DNA from: Fremontodendron californicum
Lineage: Eukaryota > Streptophyta > Magnoliopsida > Malvales > Malvaceae
DNA length: 64,000 nt
Reading direction: 5' to 3'
Assembly: GCA_030761205.1 (NCBI GenBank)
Contig: JAULJL010000015.1
Span: 11,909,501-11,973,500 of the forward strand
In this document: one piece after another, positions 55,501-64,000 of the stretch
Numbering within the stretch: the first letter of the stretch is position 1
How the letters are laid out: each line of letters begins with the position of its first letter
Program-made: the position numbers and the translations under genes
Notes under the pieces: generated by a model
Seen by the model: the letters and a program-made list of their open reading frames with translations, nothing else
Database searches by the model: none
Told to the model about the DNA's origin: nothing

Positions 55501-56628
55501 TACCACAACTCGTTCTCCTTTGTATGTTGAGGTATTAGTCAACTTCTCCTTATCTCCAGTCATGTGATTTGAGCATCCAGAATCAACTATCCAATCATTA
55601 TTATAGTCGATTAATTTACTCACTGATGCGAGTGAACACTCTTCTTCTGACTCGGTGATGCAAGCAGCTGCAAGTTCTTCGCATTCTTCAATAGCAATTG
55701 ATGCTTGAAAATCCCACTCTTCTTCGCTATTATTCTCTTCTCGTGACGAGGTTGCCGCGTTGCCTTGGACTTTCTTAAATCGACAGTCTCGAGCAAAGTG
55801 ACCAGATTTTCCACAGTTGTAACACTGATTGTTTTGACGACGATACCTATTTTCATTTTTGTCTCTTTCTCGAACATGCTGGGCTCCCTCTTGCCGAAAG
55901 CTCCTTCCCCCTTGCTTTGGCCATGTTTCTTGCCTTCGAAATTTATTTTCTTCCACGCCTGGCTTTGTAACAACTTTGCTTCTTTTATTAAAACCTCTTT
56001 TATTACTAAAGAGTGCTTTCTCGTCATCTTTTATCGAGACTTTAGACATCTGTTTATCTAAAGTCTCTTGATTGGCTAGGATATTTTCCAACTCAGTTAA
56101 AGTTGGTTCTTTGCTCCAACCACGGGTTGCAGTAACAATCCCGTTGTATTCAGGTCGCAAGCCATGGATGATAATTCTTCTCATCCTCGTTTCGGTAATG
56201 GCATTTTCTGGATCTAATTTTGAAATTTCATCACAAAGAGTTTTAACTTTAGAGAAATATTCGCTTACCGACATATTTTGCTGCGAGATTGACAGGAGTT
56301 CATTCTCCAATTGTTGGAGCCTAGCATCATTTTTCCTCGCGAACAACATTGTGAGTGTGTCCCAAGCTTCCTTCGGTGTCTTTGCATCCTTGACGCGTTG
56401 TAATAAACCATCCTCAATGGTGACTGATAACACGTACATGGCCTTACCGGCTTTGATCTTCCATTTTCTTAGTTCTCCGGCATCAGTTGGTGGTGTTGAA
56501 GCTTCACCGTTAACAATATCCCATAAATCTTGCCCGAGCATGTAATATTGCATCCGGATGCTCCACGTATTGTAATTGTTTTCATTGAGCTTCTCGATGT
56601 TGCTAGCGGAATTAGAAATATCTGCCAT
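52525..56628 (-). CDS. Copia Gag-Pol polyprotein, intact, 1367 codons
   Basis: Domains in order: Gag with the UBN2-type capsid region (residues 1-200); CCHC knuckle CYNCGKSGHFARDC (269-282); aspartic protease IVDSGCSNHMTG (about 347-358); integrase with HHCC zinc motif (His 482 and 487, Cys 516 and 519) and DDE triad (Asp 546, Asp 609, Glu 645); reverse transcriptase with YVDD at 1048-1051; RNase H with CDADYGG (Asp 1212), TTEAEYRAA (Glu 1253) and CDNQSAI. Protease before integrase before RT is the Ty1/copia order. No stop or frameshift is present. The protein would assemble particles, copy the RNA and integrate the DNA. I do not assign a named Copia lineage. The start at 56628 (MADISNSASNIEKLNENNY) is the usual Gag N-terminus for this group. 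Confidence 0.95.
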   Translation of the reverse strand: MADISNSASNIEKLNENNYNTWSIRMQYYMLGQDLWDIVNGEASTPPTDAGELRKWKIKAGKAMYVLSVTIEDGLLQRVKDAKTPKEAWDTLTMLFARKNDARLQQLENELLSISQQNMSVSEYFSKVKTLCDEISKLDPENAITETRMRRIIIHGLRPEYNGIVTATRGWSKEPTLTELENILANQETLDKQMSKVSIKDDEKALFSNKRGFNKRSKVVTKPGVEENKFRRQETWPKQGGRSFRQEGAQHVRERDKNENRYRRQNNQCYNCGKSGHFARDCRFKKVQGNAATSSREENNSEEEWDFQASIAIEECEELAAACITESEEECSLASVSKLIDYNNDWIVDSGCSNHMTGDKEKLTNTSTYKGERVVVTANNSRLPITHIGQTTIVPRFSPHQIELQNVFHVPGMKKNLLSVSQLTASGNYVVFGPDDVKVYPNLKPTSTPIMEGKRLESVYVMSAQTAYVDKTRKNETADLWHARLGHVSYLKLKVMMKKSMLKGLPQLDIQEDTVCAGCQYGKAHQLPYEESKFRAKEPLQLIHSDVFGKIKQPSVSGCQYMITFIDDFSRYVWVDFMKEKSEALTKFIEFKEKIEKEVGRKIQCLRTDNGGEYTSKEFSEFLQECKIRRQLTCPNTPQQNGVAERKNRHLAEICRSMLHAKNVPPRFWAECMKTAAHVTNRLPQARLGFISPFEKLWNIKPTVSHFRVFGCVCYVFVPDHLRSKFDKKAIRCIFVGYDDQRKGWRCCDPTSGRCYVSRNVVFDEASSWWSPQAVLLPDSKEIEEKLQENMEEQIELEKTQPSDEYSEKALDEEKSFRENEFDERDSQPLLRRSSRQRKPNLKYANAALIEEIEPTTYEEASEKLEWRKAMEEEIQALKQNETWELVPKPKKIEPISCKWVYKIKTRPDGSIERYKARLVARGFSQKYGVDYDETFSPVAKITTVRVLLALAASKSWKLWQMDVKNAFLHGELDREIYMEQPEGFTSKVHPDYVCKLKKALYGLKQAPRAWYGKIAEFLIQSGYSVASADSNLFVKEKGGKLTIVLVYVDDLIITGDNEEEIKQTRSNLSVRFQMKELGELNHFLGLEVIRTKEGIFLCQHKYAKDLIHKFRMTDCKSISTPMEANARLCSEEGKELEDSTSYRQLVGSLIYLTLTRPDIAFAVGVASRFMEKPRKPHLDAVRRILRYVKGTIDFGLLYKKGVPCQVIGYCDADYGGDHDTRRSTTGYMFSLGSGIISWCSKRQPTVSLSTTEAEYRAAAMAAQESTWLIQLLKDLHQPIDSPVQLYCDNQSAISLAENPVFHARTKHVEIHYHFVREKVLQRDVELKYIKTEEQVADLFTKGLSGAKFDEFRRQLGMTTKASIKRE

Positions 56629-56824
56629 AGTGTTTTGAGAGTGCCCTGCACTTACCTCAAATTTGATTCTCGTTCACTTAATTTCACAGTCCCTGACCGT
56701 GTACCGGCAGAATTTCCACGTCTCCACGAACTACGATCCTCGATCGTCTTGGTCCTAGACCAATAATCTTCACAGTCCCAGACTGTCTTTCTCCGATATG
56801 CGTACTCCGGTCCCTGACCGTCTA

Positions 56825-56836
56825 GCTCTGATACCA
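56825..56836 (-). other. Primer binding site, initiator tRNA-Met
   Basis: The minus strand reads TGGTATCAGAGC, complementary to the 3' end of initiator methionine tRNA, the usual Ty1/copia primer. It starts three bases inside the 5' LTR boundary. Confidence 0.9.
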
Positions 56837-56839
56837 CTT

Positions 56840-57317
56840 TGTTGATTTTTGACTCTCGGTACCAATTGTAGTTTTGTGCTACAGTACCGATTTGCTACAG
56901 TATCTTTATCTCGGGATGCTACAGTAACTTCCGAAAAACAACTCTTTTATTAATATGAGAAAAAGACCAAATATACACTAGACACACTCTTTTAATATGC
57001 ACTCACAACTTCACTCCTTCACTCATATATTTTTCTTCCTTTTTCTCTCTACTCACCACACACCTATCACACAACACACATCTCTATTTATAGCTCTTCA
57101 AGTTGGTGTTGTAGCCAACTTAGAATTCTCTAGATAGCTAAGACTTTGATTATTCAATGAAGAAAATTGAAGAGATTTCTGGAACTAGAAGACTAAAGAG
57201 AAATTCTAAAGAAAAATCTAGAGAAAGAACAAAGAAGAGAAATCTAGAAAACTTGAGTAGAAGAAAGATAGAGATGATTCTAGAGATAAGAGAGAGGAGT
57301 TGGTGTAACTTTCAACA
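56840..57317 (-). repeat. 5' LTR of the Copia element
   Basis: 478 bp, identical as read to 52033-52510. On the minus strand a TATA box (CTATAAATAGAG) lies at about 57083-57094 and would drive the genomic RNA. The plus-strand ORF within each LTR is incidental. Confidence 0.95.
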
Positions 57318-57411
57318 ATCGCTTCCTCAAATGATAGTTGATTAAAACATAAGGGTACATTAACCCTCCAATTCTCTCCTTCAGAATCGAAATGCTCCTT
57401 AATTTAATATT

Positions 57412-57904
57412 ATTATTAAGAGAATTATCTCATACACTGTTTGTTAGTTGAGGTTTTAGACTCCACAAACAGGAATAAAAATGTGACACATACTTTTAGG
57501 TTGCGTTTGAAAATTTGGTTTTCAAAAGATGGATTTGGATTTCAAAAATAATGTAAATTGTGTAATAAAACACATGTTAATGTAACATTGATGATTATTT
57601 TTCAAATCCATGGATTTGTTGGATGCCTATTTAGTGGTGAATTTGAAATACCTATAGCTATTTGTGAATTTAAAATTCATGTTTTTATAACTTTCAAATA
57701 TATAATCATATTGAATCTTAACTAATTTATACATAATGAATGAATCTCATTCTCACAATTTATATAACAAATGAAATCCAAATTCTAAAATTCATGTTTC
57801 CAAATATAACATTAAGGGATGGTAAAAAAAACTAATTAAAAAAAGAAATAAAGCATGTGACTGTGGAGTTAAAAAACTTCAGTGTCTGTGTATAAAAAAC
57901 GTAG
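57412..57904. other. Spacer, nothing recognised
   Basis: AT-rich sequence between the LINE and a degraded MITE. GGATTTGNATTTC-like words and inverted AAATCCA/TGGATTT pairs occur at 57525-57620, possibly an eroded small element. Confidence 0.35.
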
Positions 57905-58326
57905 GGGTGAGCATTAATCGGTTTGAACCGATTTAACCGATCGAAATGAGCAATTTTGATTTAATAGGTTTTAAAATTAATCGATTATGAAAATCAATTT
58001 TTTTTTGTTAGTTCGGTCGGCTATCGATTTTTAAAATTGATATTAAATTAATCAATTAAAAAAATGCAAAAAAATGCCTCTTTCATCACGCTGGTCCAAT
58101 TTTTTTTTTTCAATTTCTTTGCCCAGGCCCGGCCCTGGCCTGCCCGGTAGGCCCGAAATTACTGTTCATCAGATTAAAATAATATTTTTTTATTTATTTT
58201 ATTTTTTATAATTAAAATTAAATAAAATAATATTATTATAATAAAAAACAGTGTTCCGGGCCGGAACAAAAAAATCTTGTCCAGGCTCGGCCCAATACGG
58301 GCTACCCGGCCGATGAGCAGGTCTAG
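57905..58326. repeat. Degraded hAT-like MITE sequence
   Basis: The left end TAGGGGTGAGCAT and right end ATGAGCAGGTCTA match the termini of the other MITEs, and the right half (58085-58326) closely resembles 12950-13200. The flanking 8-mers do not match. It may therefore be a chimera of two elements or have lost an end. Confidence 0.45.
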
Positions 58327-58913
58327 TATCATATAATGATCGGTTATTTATTTTTATTTTAAATAAGGTCATATTGATTTTTTGATTTTTATATTATTGC
58401 ATTAAAAATTATTGTATTGTTAAATGATCGATAAAAATTAAAATATTGAATAATAATATGAGATTGATTGATGTACACGAAAACCTTTTTTTTTAACTTT
58501 AGGTGTTGAATCAAAAGAAAAATATTATGATGGTTAAATGATAAAAAAGAATTATATTGAATGATATTATAAGTTATGAGTTATAATATTATAATATTAT
58601 AAATGATATTATATTTTATTATATTATTATGCATGTCTTTATGAAAAAATTTCATTCAACATAAAAATTTATCAAATACAAGCAATTTATCAATCAATTT
58701 AAAAATAATTAAAGGTAAATACTCATTTTTTTAAAAAATAATTAAAATTATTTGTAAGATTTTTATAATCATTTGAAATAATGAAAAAATATAATAAAAA
58801 CATTTTAATCAATTATTTTTTTAAAAAAAAATTGAAATAAAATTAGTGTTTCGTTACATGAGAATTTTTTATTAAAATTAAATATTTTTCATTTTTTTAT
58901 GAAGACAATAATG
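58327..58913. other. AT-rich spacer, nothing recognised
   Basis: Short AT-rich repeats such as ATATTATAA near 58580-58620; no gene. Confidence 0.4.
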
Positions 58914-59771
58914 ATGATATTAAAAACTAATGCTAACTGTAATTATATTGTTCAAATAAAATGATTCATTCTTTTGTAATAGTTATTTTATTATTATCTT
59001 AAAAGTTTTAATTTTTAATAAATATTTTTAGTACTATATATAATATTGTATATAATATAGTATTCAACTTGAAATTACTACTTTTATTATTTTTATTATA
59101 TAATTTTATTTCAAAAAGTGACCCACCACCATCCTAAGTGATACATTATAGCTAACTTTGCATGAGAATTGAGAAGCTGGCAAGAAGAATTGATTTGTTG
59201 GGCCAATATAGTTTTAGGTCTTTTGTAATTTGTATCTATAAAAATAGCTTTTATTTTTTTTTGTATAGTTTTCAATTTCATGTATTGACTTTTATTCTTA
59301 AATATCTTTTTAATAAAATTATTATTTTTCCTTTGGAAAAAAAAAATGTTATAAGTATACATATTATAGTATTATAAATTTATATCTTTAACATAAAGTG
59401 AAAAAATTGGACTTTGAATGAAAGAGAAAAAAAACTAGCCACCTAGAAAATAAAAAGAAAAATATAAGAAAAAAGTAAATTTTAGAATAGATATTATTAT
59501 TACAAATATTTATAATTTATATACATTATTTTTAAAATTTACTAAATATTAAAAATAATTATTAATTTATATTTTTAAAAATGAAAAATATTGGTATCTG
59601 CCGATTCGCCAAAGCAAATCGAGAGAAATTTTACTAGTTTAATATAATAATTATAGACATGATAGAATTACATAATATTAAAAAATAATTAACATACAAA
59701 ATAAAATACAACATAACATAAAAAATAAATAAAAACAATTATTTAATAACACAAAACGAAAAAAGGTGAAA

Positions 59772-59960
59772 CTACACCAGTTGAGAAGGGTGACTGGGCA
59801 GTTGGAAGCAGGCTGCCAGCCGCCCACTGTCCCTCCACTTAAGCCTTCTGATAGAGCCTTCTAGCAGAAGCGGGGTCATCGACTGGTTCGAATGTGATTG
59901 GAGCCGCCAAACCCGAAGCACTACTTCAGCATATGATGGGTCTGTCGGGACGTAAGCCAT
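59772..59960 (-). CDS. Hypothetical 62-codon ORF (second copy)
   Basis: The partner of 3796-3984, starting MAYVPTDPSYAEVVLRVWRL. The frame is also open upstream to 60041, across the MULE boundary, but homology with the other copy begins at this Met. Nine residues differ between the two copies and none is a stop. The function is unknown; it may be a first exon or a fragment. Confidence 0.35.
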   Translation of the reverse strand: MAYVPTDPSYAEVVLRVWRLQSHSNQSMTPLLLEGSIRRLKWRDSGRLAACFQLPSHPSQLV

Positions 59961-60036
59961 TTCGTCAAACGGAGAAAGAGTGAGACTTGAGAAAAAAAAA
60001 TACTCTAGTATTGAAATCTTTGGAGGGAAATCTTTA

Positions 60037-63000
60037 GGCAAATTTATTTAAATATTGATAAAAAAATTTATTTTTCAAATTATTGATTTTTTTTATTTAC
60101 CAAAATACGCCGATTTTTTACGGATTTAAAAAAAAAATAACAAGGGAAGTCGCCATATTCCCTTGGTTAAATTTAAAAAAAAATGAAAAAAGAAGAAGGG
60201 AAGTCGCCATATGATATGGCGACTTCCCTTCATGATATAGAAAAAAAAATGAAAAAAACAGAAGAGAAGTTCTCTTCTGTTTTTTTTTTCAATTGTTTTT
60301 TAAATATCAGTTCGAAAGTCGTCATATGATTTGGTGACTTCCAAATTAATATTTTTTTAATTTGAAATTTTGACTGTTTTGAAACGGTAAAAAAAAAAAA
60401 TTAAATTGAAGGCAACGGTCAAGTGACCATTGTCTTCAAATTTTCACCCACCACCCATCCACCAACCCCAAAATAATCCTATAAATACCCCCTCAAATTC
60501 ATTTTTTTCATACATAAACTCTCAAATTCTCTTCTCTTCCTCTTATTTCATAAAAAAAAAAAAAAAAATCTCAAATTTTCTCTTAGTGTTGATTTAAAAA
60601 TGGCTTCATCATTATTGAGGTTGCAAGAGAATCACATATCCACAGTCATATGTCAAGAGGTTAGTAAATTTTTTATAATTTAATTAATTATCATTATAAT
60701 TTTTATTAATTTTTTATCATAATATTTTATAAAATTATTAGTATAATTTTATAATAATTTTTTTAATTAATTATCATTATATGTCAAGAGGTTGCATTAT
60801 TAATTTTTTATGATTTTATAATTATTTAATTTAATTAATTATCAACATGATACTGTTCACGTCTTACGTTCGAGAATTTTTGTTTTTGAAGATCCATATC
60901 CATCTATTATTGACTACTTAAAGAGTGCCGAATTTTATTATGCAAATCAAATTCGATAATGTATGCTTCTGTCGGACTTAATTAGTGCATTGGTTGAACG
61001 ATGGAGACCCGAGACGCATTTCTTTTTTTCGTGTGGTGAATGCACGATCACTCTAGAAGATGTTGCGCTTCAACTTGGACTACTAATGGATTGCATGGCA
61101 GTTATAGGCGCAAGTCTTCTAGATTGGAATGAAGAGTGTCAAAATTTATTGGCCGTTGTACCTCCAGAAGAGTGTCTTAAGGGCTCAATGGTGACAAAAA
61201 CTTGGTTGCAGTTATTGCAAAATCTCCCCAAAAACGCAAGTGAATAAGAGGTAAAATATGCTGCTAAAACATATATTTTACGTTTGATTAGAGGAATGCT
61301 AATGGCCGACAAATTGAGCAGTTGAGTACATTTACTGTATCTTCCATTGCTTCGTGATTTAGAGCATGCAGCAAATTATAGTTAGGGTTCTGCATGTTTG
61401 GGGTTTTTGTATAGAGAACTGTACCGGGCTACAGTTCCAAAGAGCCATGTCATAGGTGGATGTTTACTGCTTCTGCAATCATGGGCTTGGCATCGACTGT
61501 CATTTATTACTCCGCACGATAATTTTTCGCCTATATACCTCCTTGCAAGCAGGTAATAATCATGACTATTTTATTAATTTTGTACGAACTTGTATTTTTT
61601 ATAAGTCTATTAAGATTTTATATGTATTTTAACAGGTGGAGTCATCCTAAAAATTGTAGCGATATTCCGATCGACATTCCAAATATAAGATCACGACTAG
61701 ATCGAGTAGGATATCATAAGGTAAATGTTTCGATTATTACATTCAAGTCTTTTTGTATTTAATCTATATGAAACTAATAATTTGTAATAATTTTTCGCAG
61801 TTTGTGCGGATGCCATATTTTTCAAATGAAATTATGGCATGCCACCCATCGAATGCCTACAATAATTGTAATATATGAAAAGTAAACACAACATTGATAT
61901 GCTTTACATATGTAAAGTGACACCACACTGACAGGGTGTTGCGATAATTTGGGATGCAGCAACCAATTCCGCAACCACCGATGAACCTTGATAAATTCAC
62001 AAGATTGATATGCGTGGGCGTCATGAAGTATTTTGGCCTACGAAGCATCGACAATGGATCCAGTGGTGGAATCTTCGTTTTGAACGAATTTCGACAGGTA
62101 TACTCATTGTTCGTAATAATTTCAACTCATCTGATGATTACATAAGATGGCATAAAAATGAAGGCCGGCATTTTGTTGTCCACTATCGGAGTTTGAGGAT
62201 ATTAGGAGTATGTCATTTCCCGGATCAACTTCAAATCCAGTCTATCCTACATACAAAATAGAAGCTCCTAAACTTAGCCGACAACGTGGGCGGATGCGTC
62301 AACCGGCTTCATCACATGCGGCGGAGTTCACTGCACCAAGGATGTCATTTAGTCATCCTGAACCTCAACCAGAACATGGCATAGCATCCAGTCATCGTTA
62401 TTCCGTCAGTCAGCCCGGATTTGATGTTGATTAGTGTTATCGACCATCACCGCCAATGACAAGGTTAGATGACCAGCTATTCACCCCAAGTCCAAGTTCA
62501 ACATATCTAACTACAATGTATCAGTTTGGAATCCCTGCGCCAGCATTTGATGGTACATCATTTGTGGGTCCATCTATTAGTCAGGTTCCTTTTATGGGTG
62601 GACTAGGTGCTAGCTCCTCGAGTAGTGGGTTTGCATTTTTTGATGCAGAACATATGGGTCCCTTTAGTAGTGCGTTTCCATCGACTGATATGGGTCATTT
62701 CCATGAGCATGCGGATGACATACAACCAGACCAGTGGCGGTAGGTCGAGGACGAGGTCGACAACGAATACATGCCACTGACGAGGTTGAACGACGGGTGC
62801 ATCCGCCAAGCAATAGGAGAGCTCGACATTGTTGCTCAACACCACGCGATACGAGCTCCTCCGTAAATAATTAGAATAAACATACTTTTTGTATAATAAT
62901 CATGTATTTTTGTATAATTTTTATAATAATGTATTTTTTGTATAATAATCATATACTTTTTGTATTTTTCATTCATTAAATGTAAAAATTAACCGTAATT

Positions 63001-63428
63001 TAAATTTTTAAAATTTTGCTATTAATTTTTAAATTTAAAAAAAATAGTTTGAAAAACGGTATAATTTTTTTTTTTAATTTTATAAAATTAGTTTTTTAAT
63101 ATTATTATTGATTTTTTTCATTTAAAATGGTAAAATTATTATATAAAAAAAATAGTTCGGAAGTTGCCATATGATATGGCGACTTCTCTTGTATTTTTTT
63201 TCAATTTTTTTATATATCATGACGGAAAGTCTCCATATAATATGGCGACTTCCCTTCTTTTTTTTTTTTTTTTTTAAAATTTTATAAAGAGAAGTCGTAA
63301 TATGATATGACGACTTTCCTTCTTTTTTTTTTTAAATCCGTAAAAGATTGACGTATTTTGATAAATATTAAAAAAAAAATTGGTAATTTAAAAAATAATT
63401 TTTTTATTAATATTCAAATAGATTTGCC
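60037..63428 (+). mobile_element. Mutator-like element carrying a broken PMD gene (right copy)
   Basis: The same termini (GGCAAATTTATTT ... ATTTGCC), the same flanking 9-mers (AAATCTTTA, AAATCTTTC) and the same layout as 4065-7403. Palindromes occur near 60197-60230, 60311-60345, 63158-63188, 63222-63252 and 63291-63320. It was duplicated together with its flanks. Confidence 0.75.
60600..62874 (+). pseudogene. MAIN-like plant mobile domain pseudogene (right copy)
   Basis: Exon 1 starts at ATG 60600 (MASSLLRLQENHIS), downstream of a TATA box near 60480. Exon 2 runs from about 60849 to 61552, exon 3 from about 61637, and the last exon from about 61801 to a TAG at 62872. The original Trp-rich segment ALVERWRPETHFFFSCGECT is intact here where the left copy has stops. 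Its own lesions include TAA near 60957, TAA near 61244, TGA near 61324, TAG near 61383, TGA near 61877 and 61918, indels near 61996 and 62180, and TAG near 62431. The lesions mostly differ from those of the left copy, so the two decayed separately after duplication. Confidence 0.75.
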
Positions 63429-63648
63429 AAATCTTTCTCTTATAATTATTATGATATTGCTTTCATTGGTCGGACTTGCCTAAGAAAAAAAAAAAAAAAA
63501 GAAGAGAAAAGAAAGTGAGAGAGAGTCGTACGTTTTCTTATAATTATTATTATAGATTCTCAGACTTTTTTTTGAATTCTGCTTAGAGGTTTTTCATTTG
63601 GTGACAATGACAGGACAGCCCTTTTGAAGAAGTGGATTGAACATTGAA

Positions 63649-63685
<37 letters not shown>

Positions 63686-64000
63686 GAATAAAAATATGAG
63701 AAATGATCAATATTTCTTATTTTTAAGAATATATATTTTTAAATATATATTTAAGAATCTATTGATATTGAATGATTCTTAAATATATATTTTTTTATTT
63801 TTCATATTTTTATTCTTAAAATATCAATTATATATTTAAAAATGAGATAATTACTATGAATGATTCTTAAATATATATATATATATATATTGATGTTTTA
63901 ACTTGTAAGTTGTAACTAATATTTTAGATAGGAGGGAAGAGTAAAGATGTTGTTGATACACAAGATTGATTCAAAGTAAATGATGTAACATTTATTCAGT

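Larger units (their letters stand above)
52033..57317 (-). mobile_element. Complete young Ty1/copia retrotransposon
   Basis: A 5285-bp element with two 478-bp LTRs (plus-strand TGTTGATTTT...TTTCAACA) that I read as identical, and the 5-bp target duplication ATCGC (52028-52032 and 57318-57322). It has a tRNA-iMet primer site, a polypurine tract and one uninterrupted polyprotein. It is inserted in the LINE. All parts needed for autonomous transposition are present. Confidence 0.95.
48976..57397 (-). mobile_element. 5'-truncated L1-type LINE, split by a Copia element
   Basis: On the minus strand it ends ...GATTTAGC followed by A14 at 48976-48989. The 14-bp repeat CTTAATTTAATATT flanks both sides (48962-48975 and 57398-57411), proving target-primed insertion. 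Without the Copia element it is about 3.1 kb: the distal part of ORF2 (RT, zinc-finger RVT, RNase H) and the 3' UTR. The 5' cut lies within ORF2, at 57397. Confidence 0.8.
58914..64000 (+). repeat. Right copy of the >5-kb direct duplication
   Basis: Collinear with 2929-8000, about 56 kb away in the same orientation, with scattered differences. It runs to the end of the window and may continue. The left boundary is where the first copy is interrupted by an LTR fragment, so the original block may start further left than 58914. Confidence 0.8.

Noticed and set aside
53823..56766. Several plus-strand ORFs opposite the Copia polyprotein
   Set aside because: They are reverse-frame shadows of a well-conserved coding sequence.
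1..64000. tRNA, rRNA or other structured RNA genes
   Set aside because: I looked for tRNA-like B boxes and conserved rRNA words and saw only primer-binding sites complementary to tRNA 3' ends.

Overview
The window is AT-rich nuclear DNA of a flowering plant, most likely a eudicot. It shows spliced genes, a cellulose synthase-like gene, Ty3/gypsy (Tat and Athila types), Ty1/copia, LINE, Mutator-like and hAT-MITE elements, and plant mobile domain (PMD) genes, which are plant-specific. I cannot name the species. Most of the window is transposable-element sequence. The only clear host gene is a cellulose synthase-like gene of CslB/CslH type on the minus strand (40538-46163), and it carries two disabling lesions.

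Layout. 1-2928 holds the 3' end and LTR of an Athila-type retrotransposon, followed by an inverted LTR fragment of the same family. 2929-8000 is a block that recurs in direct orientation at 58914-64000. Each copy carries a Mutator-like element (MULE; 4065-7403 and 60037-63428) with a broken MAIN-like/PMD gene, next to a short conserved minus-strand ORF. 8194-12776 is a related MULE with TIRs of about 400 bp full of hairpin palindromes, a 10-bp target duplication, and an intact four-exon MAIN-like/PMD gene of 617 codons. 14626-38989 is a three-level nest. A LINE-like insert that has ORF1 but no ORF2 (18-bp target duplication) was split by a Tat-lineage Ty3/gypsy element (15027-37653, target AGGTG). 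That element carries a PMD gene on its antisense strand. It was itself entered 21 bp before its 3' LTR by an Athila-type non-autonomous element (27591-36484, target ACGTG).

The innermost element is the most unusual object here. Its pol genes are missing. In their place, between its LTRs, are an ORF with a cysteine-rich, basic domain resembling the nucleic-acid-binding protein of carla-type plant RNA viruses, and a complete ORF for a LONELY GUY (LOG)-type cytokinin riboside 5'-monophosphate phosphoribohydrolase. Direct repeats of element sequence flank this cargo.

39008-48961 holds LINE debris, the cellulose synthase-like gene (one hAT MITE in intron 6, another just upstream of its TATA box) and a further MITE. 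48976-57397 is a 5'-truncated minus-strand LINE (14-bp target duplication) into which a very young Ty1/copia element (52033-57317, LTRs identical as read, one open 1367-codon polyprotein) inserted. 57412-58913 is AT-rich spacer with a degraded MITE, followed by the second copy of the duplicated block.

Exon boundaries, target duplications and LTR ends were read by eye. No alignment or database search was run, so family names rest on motif recognition.
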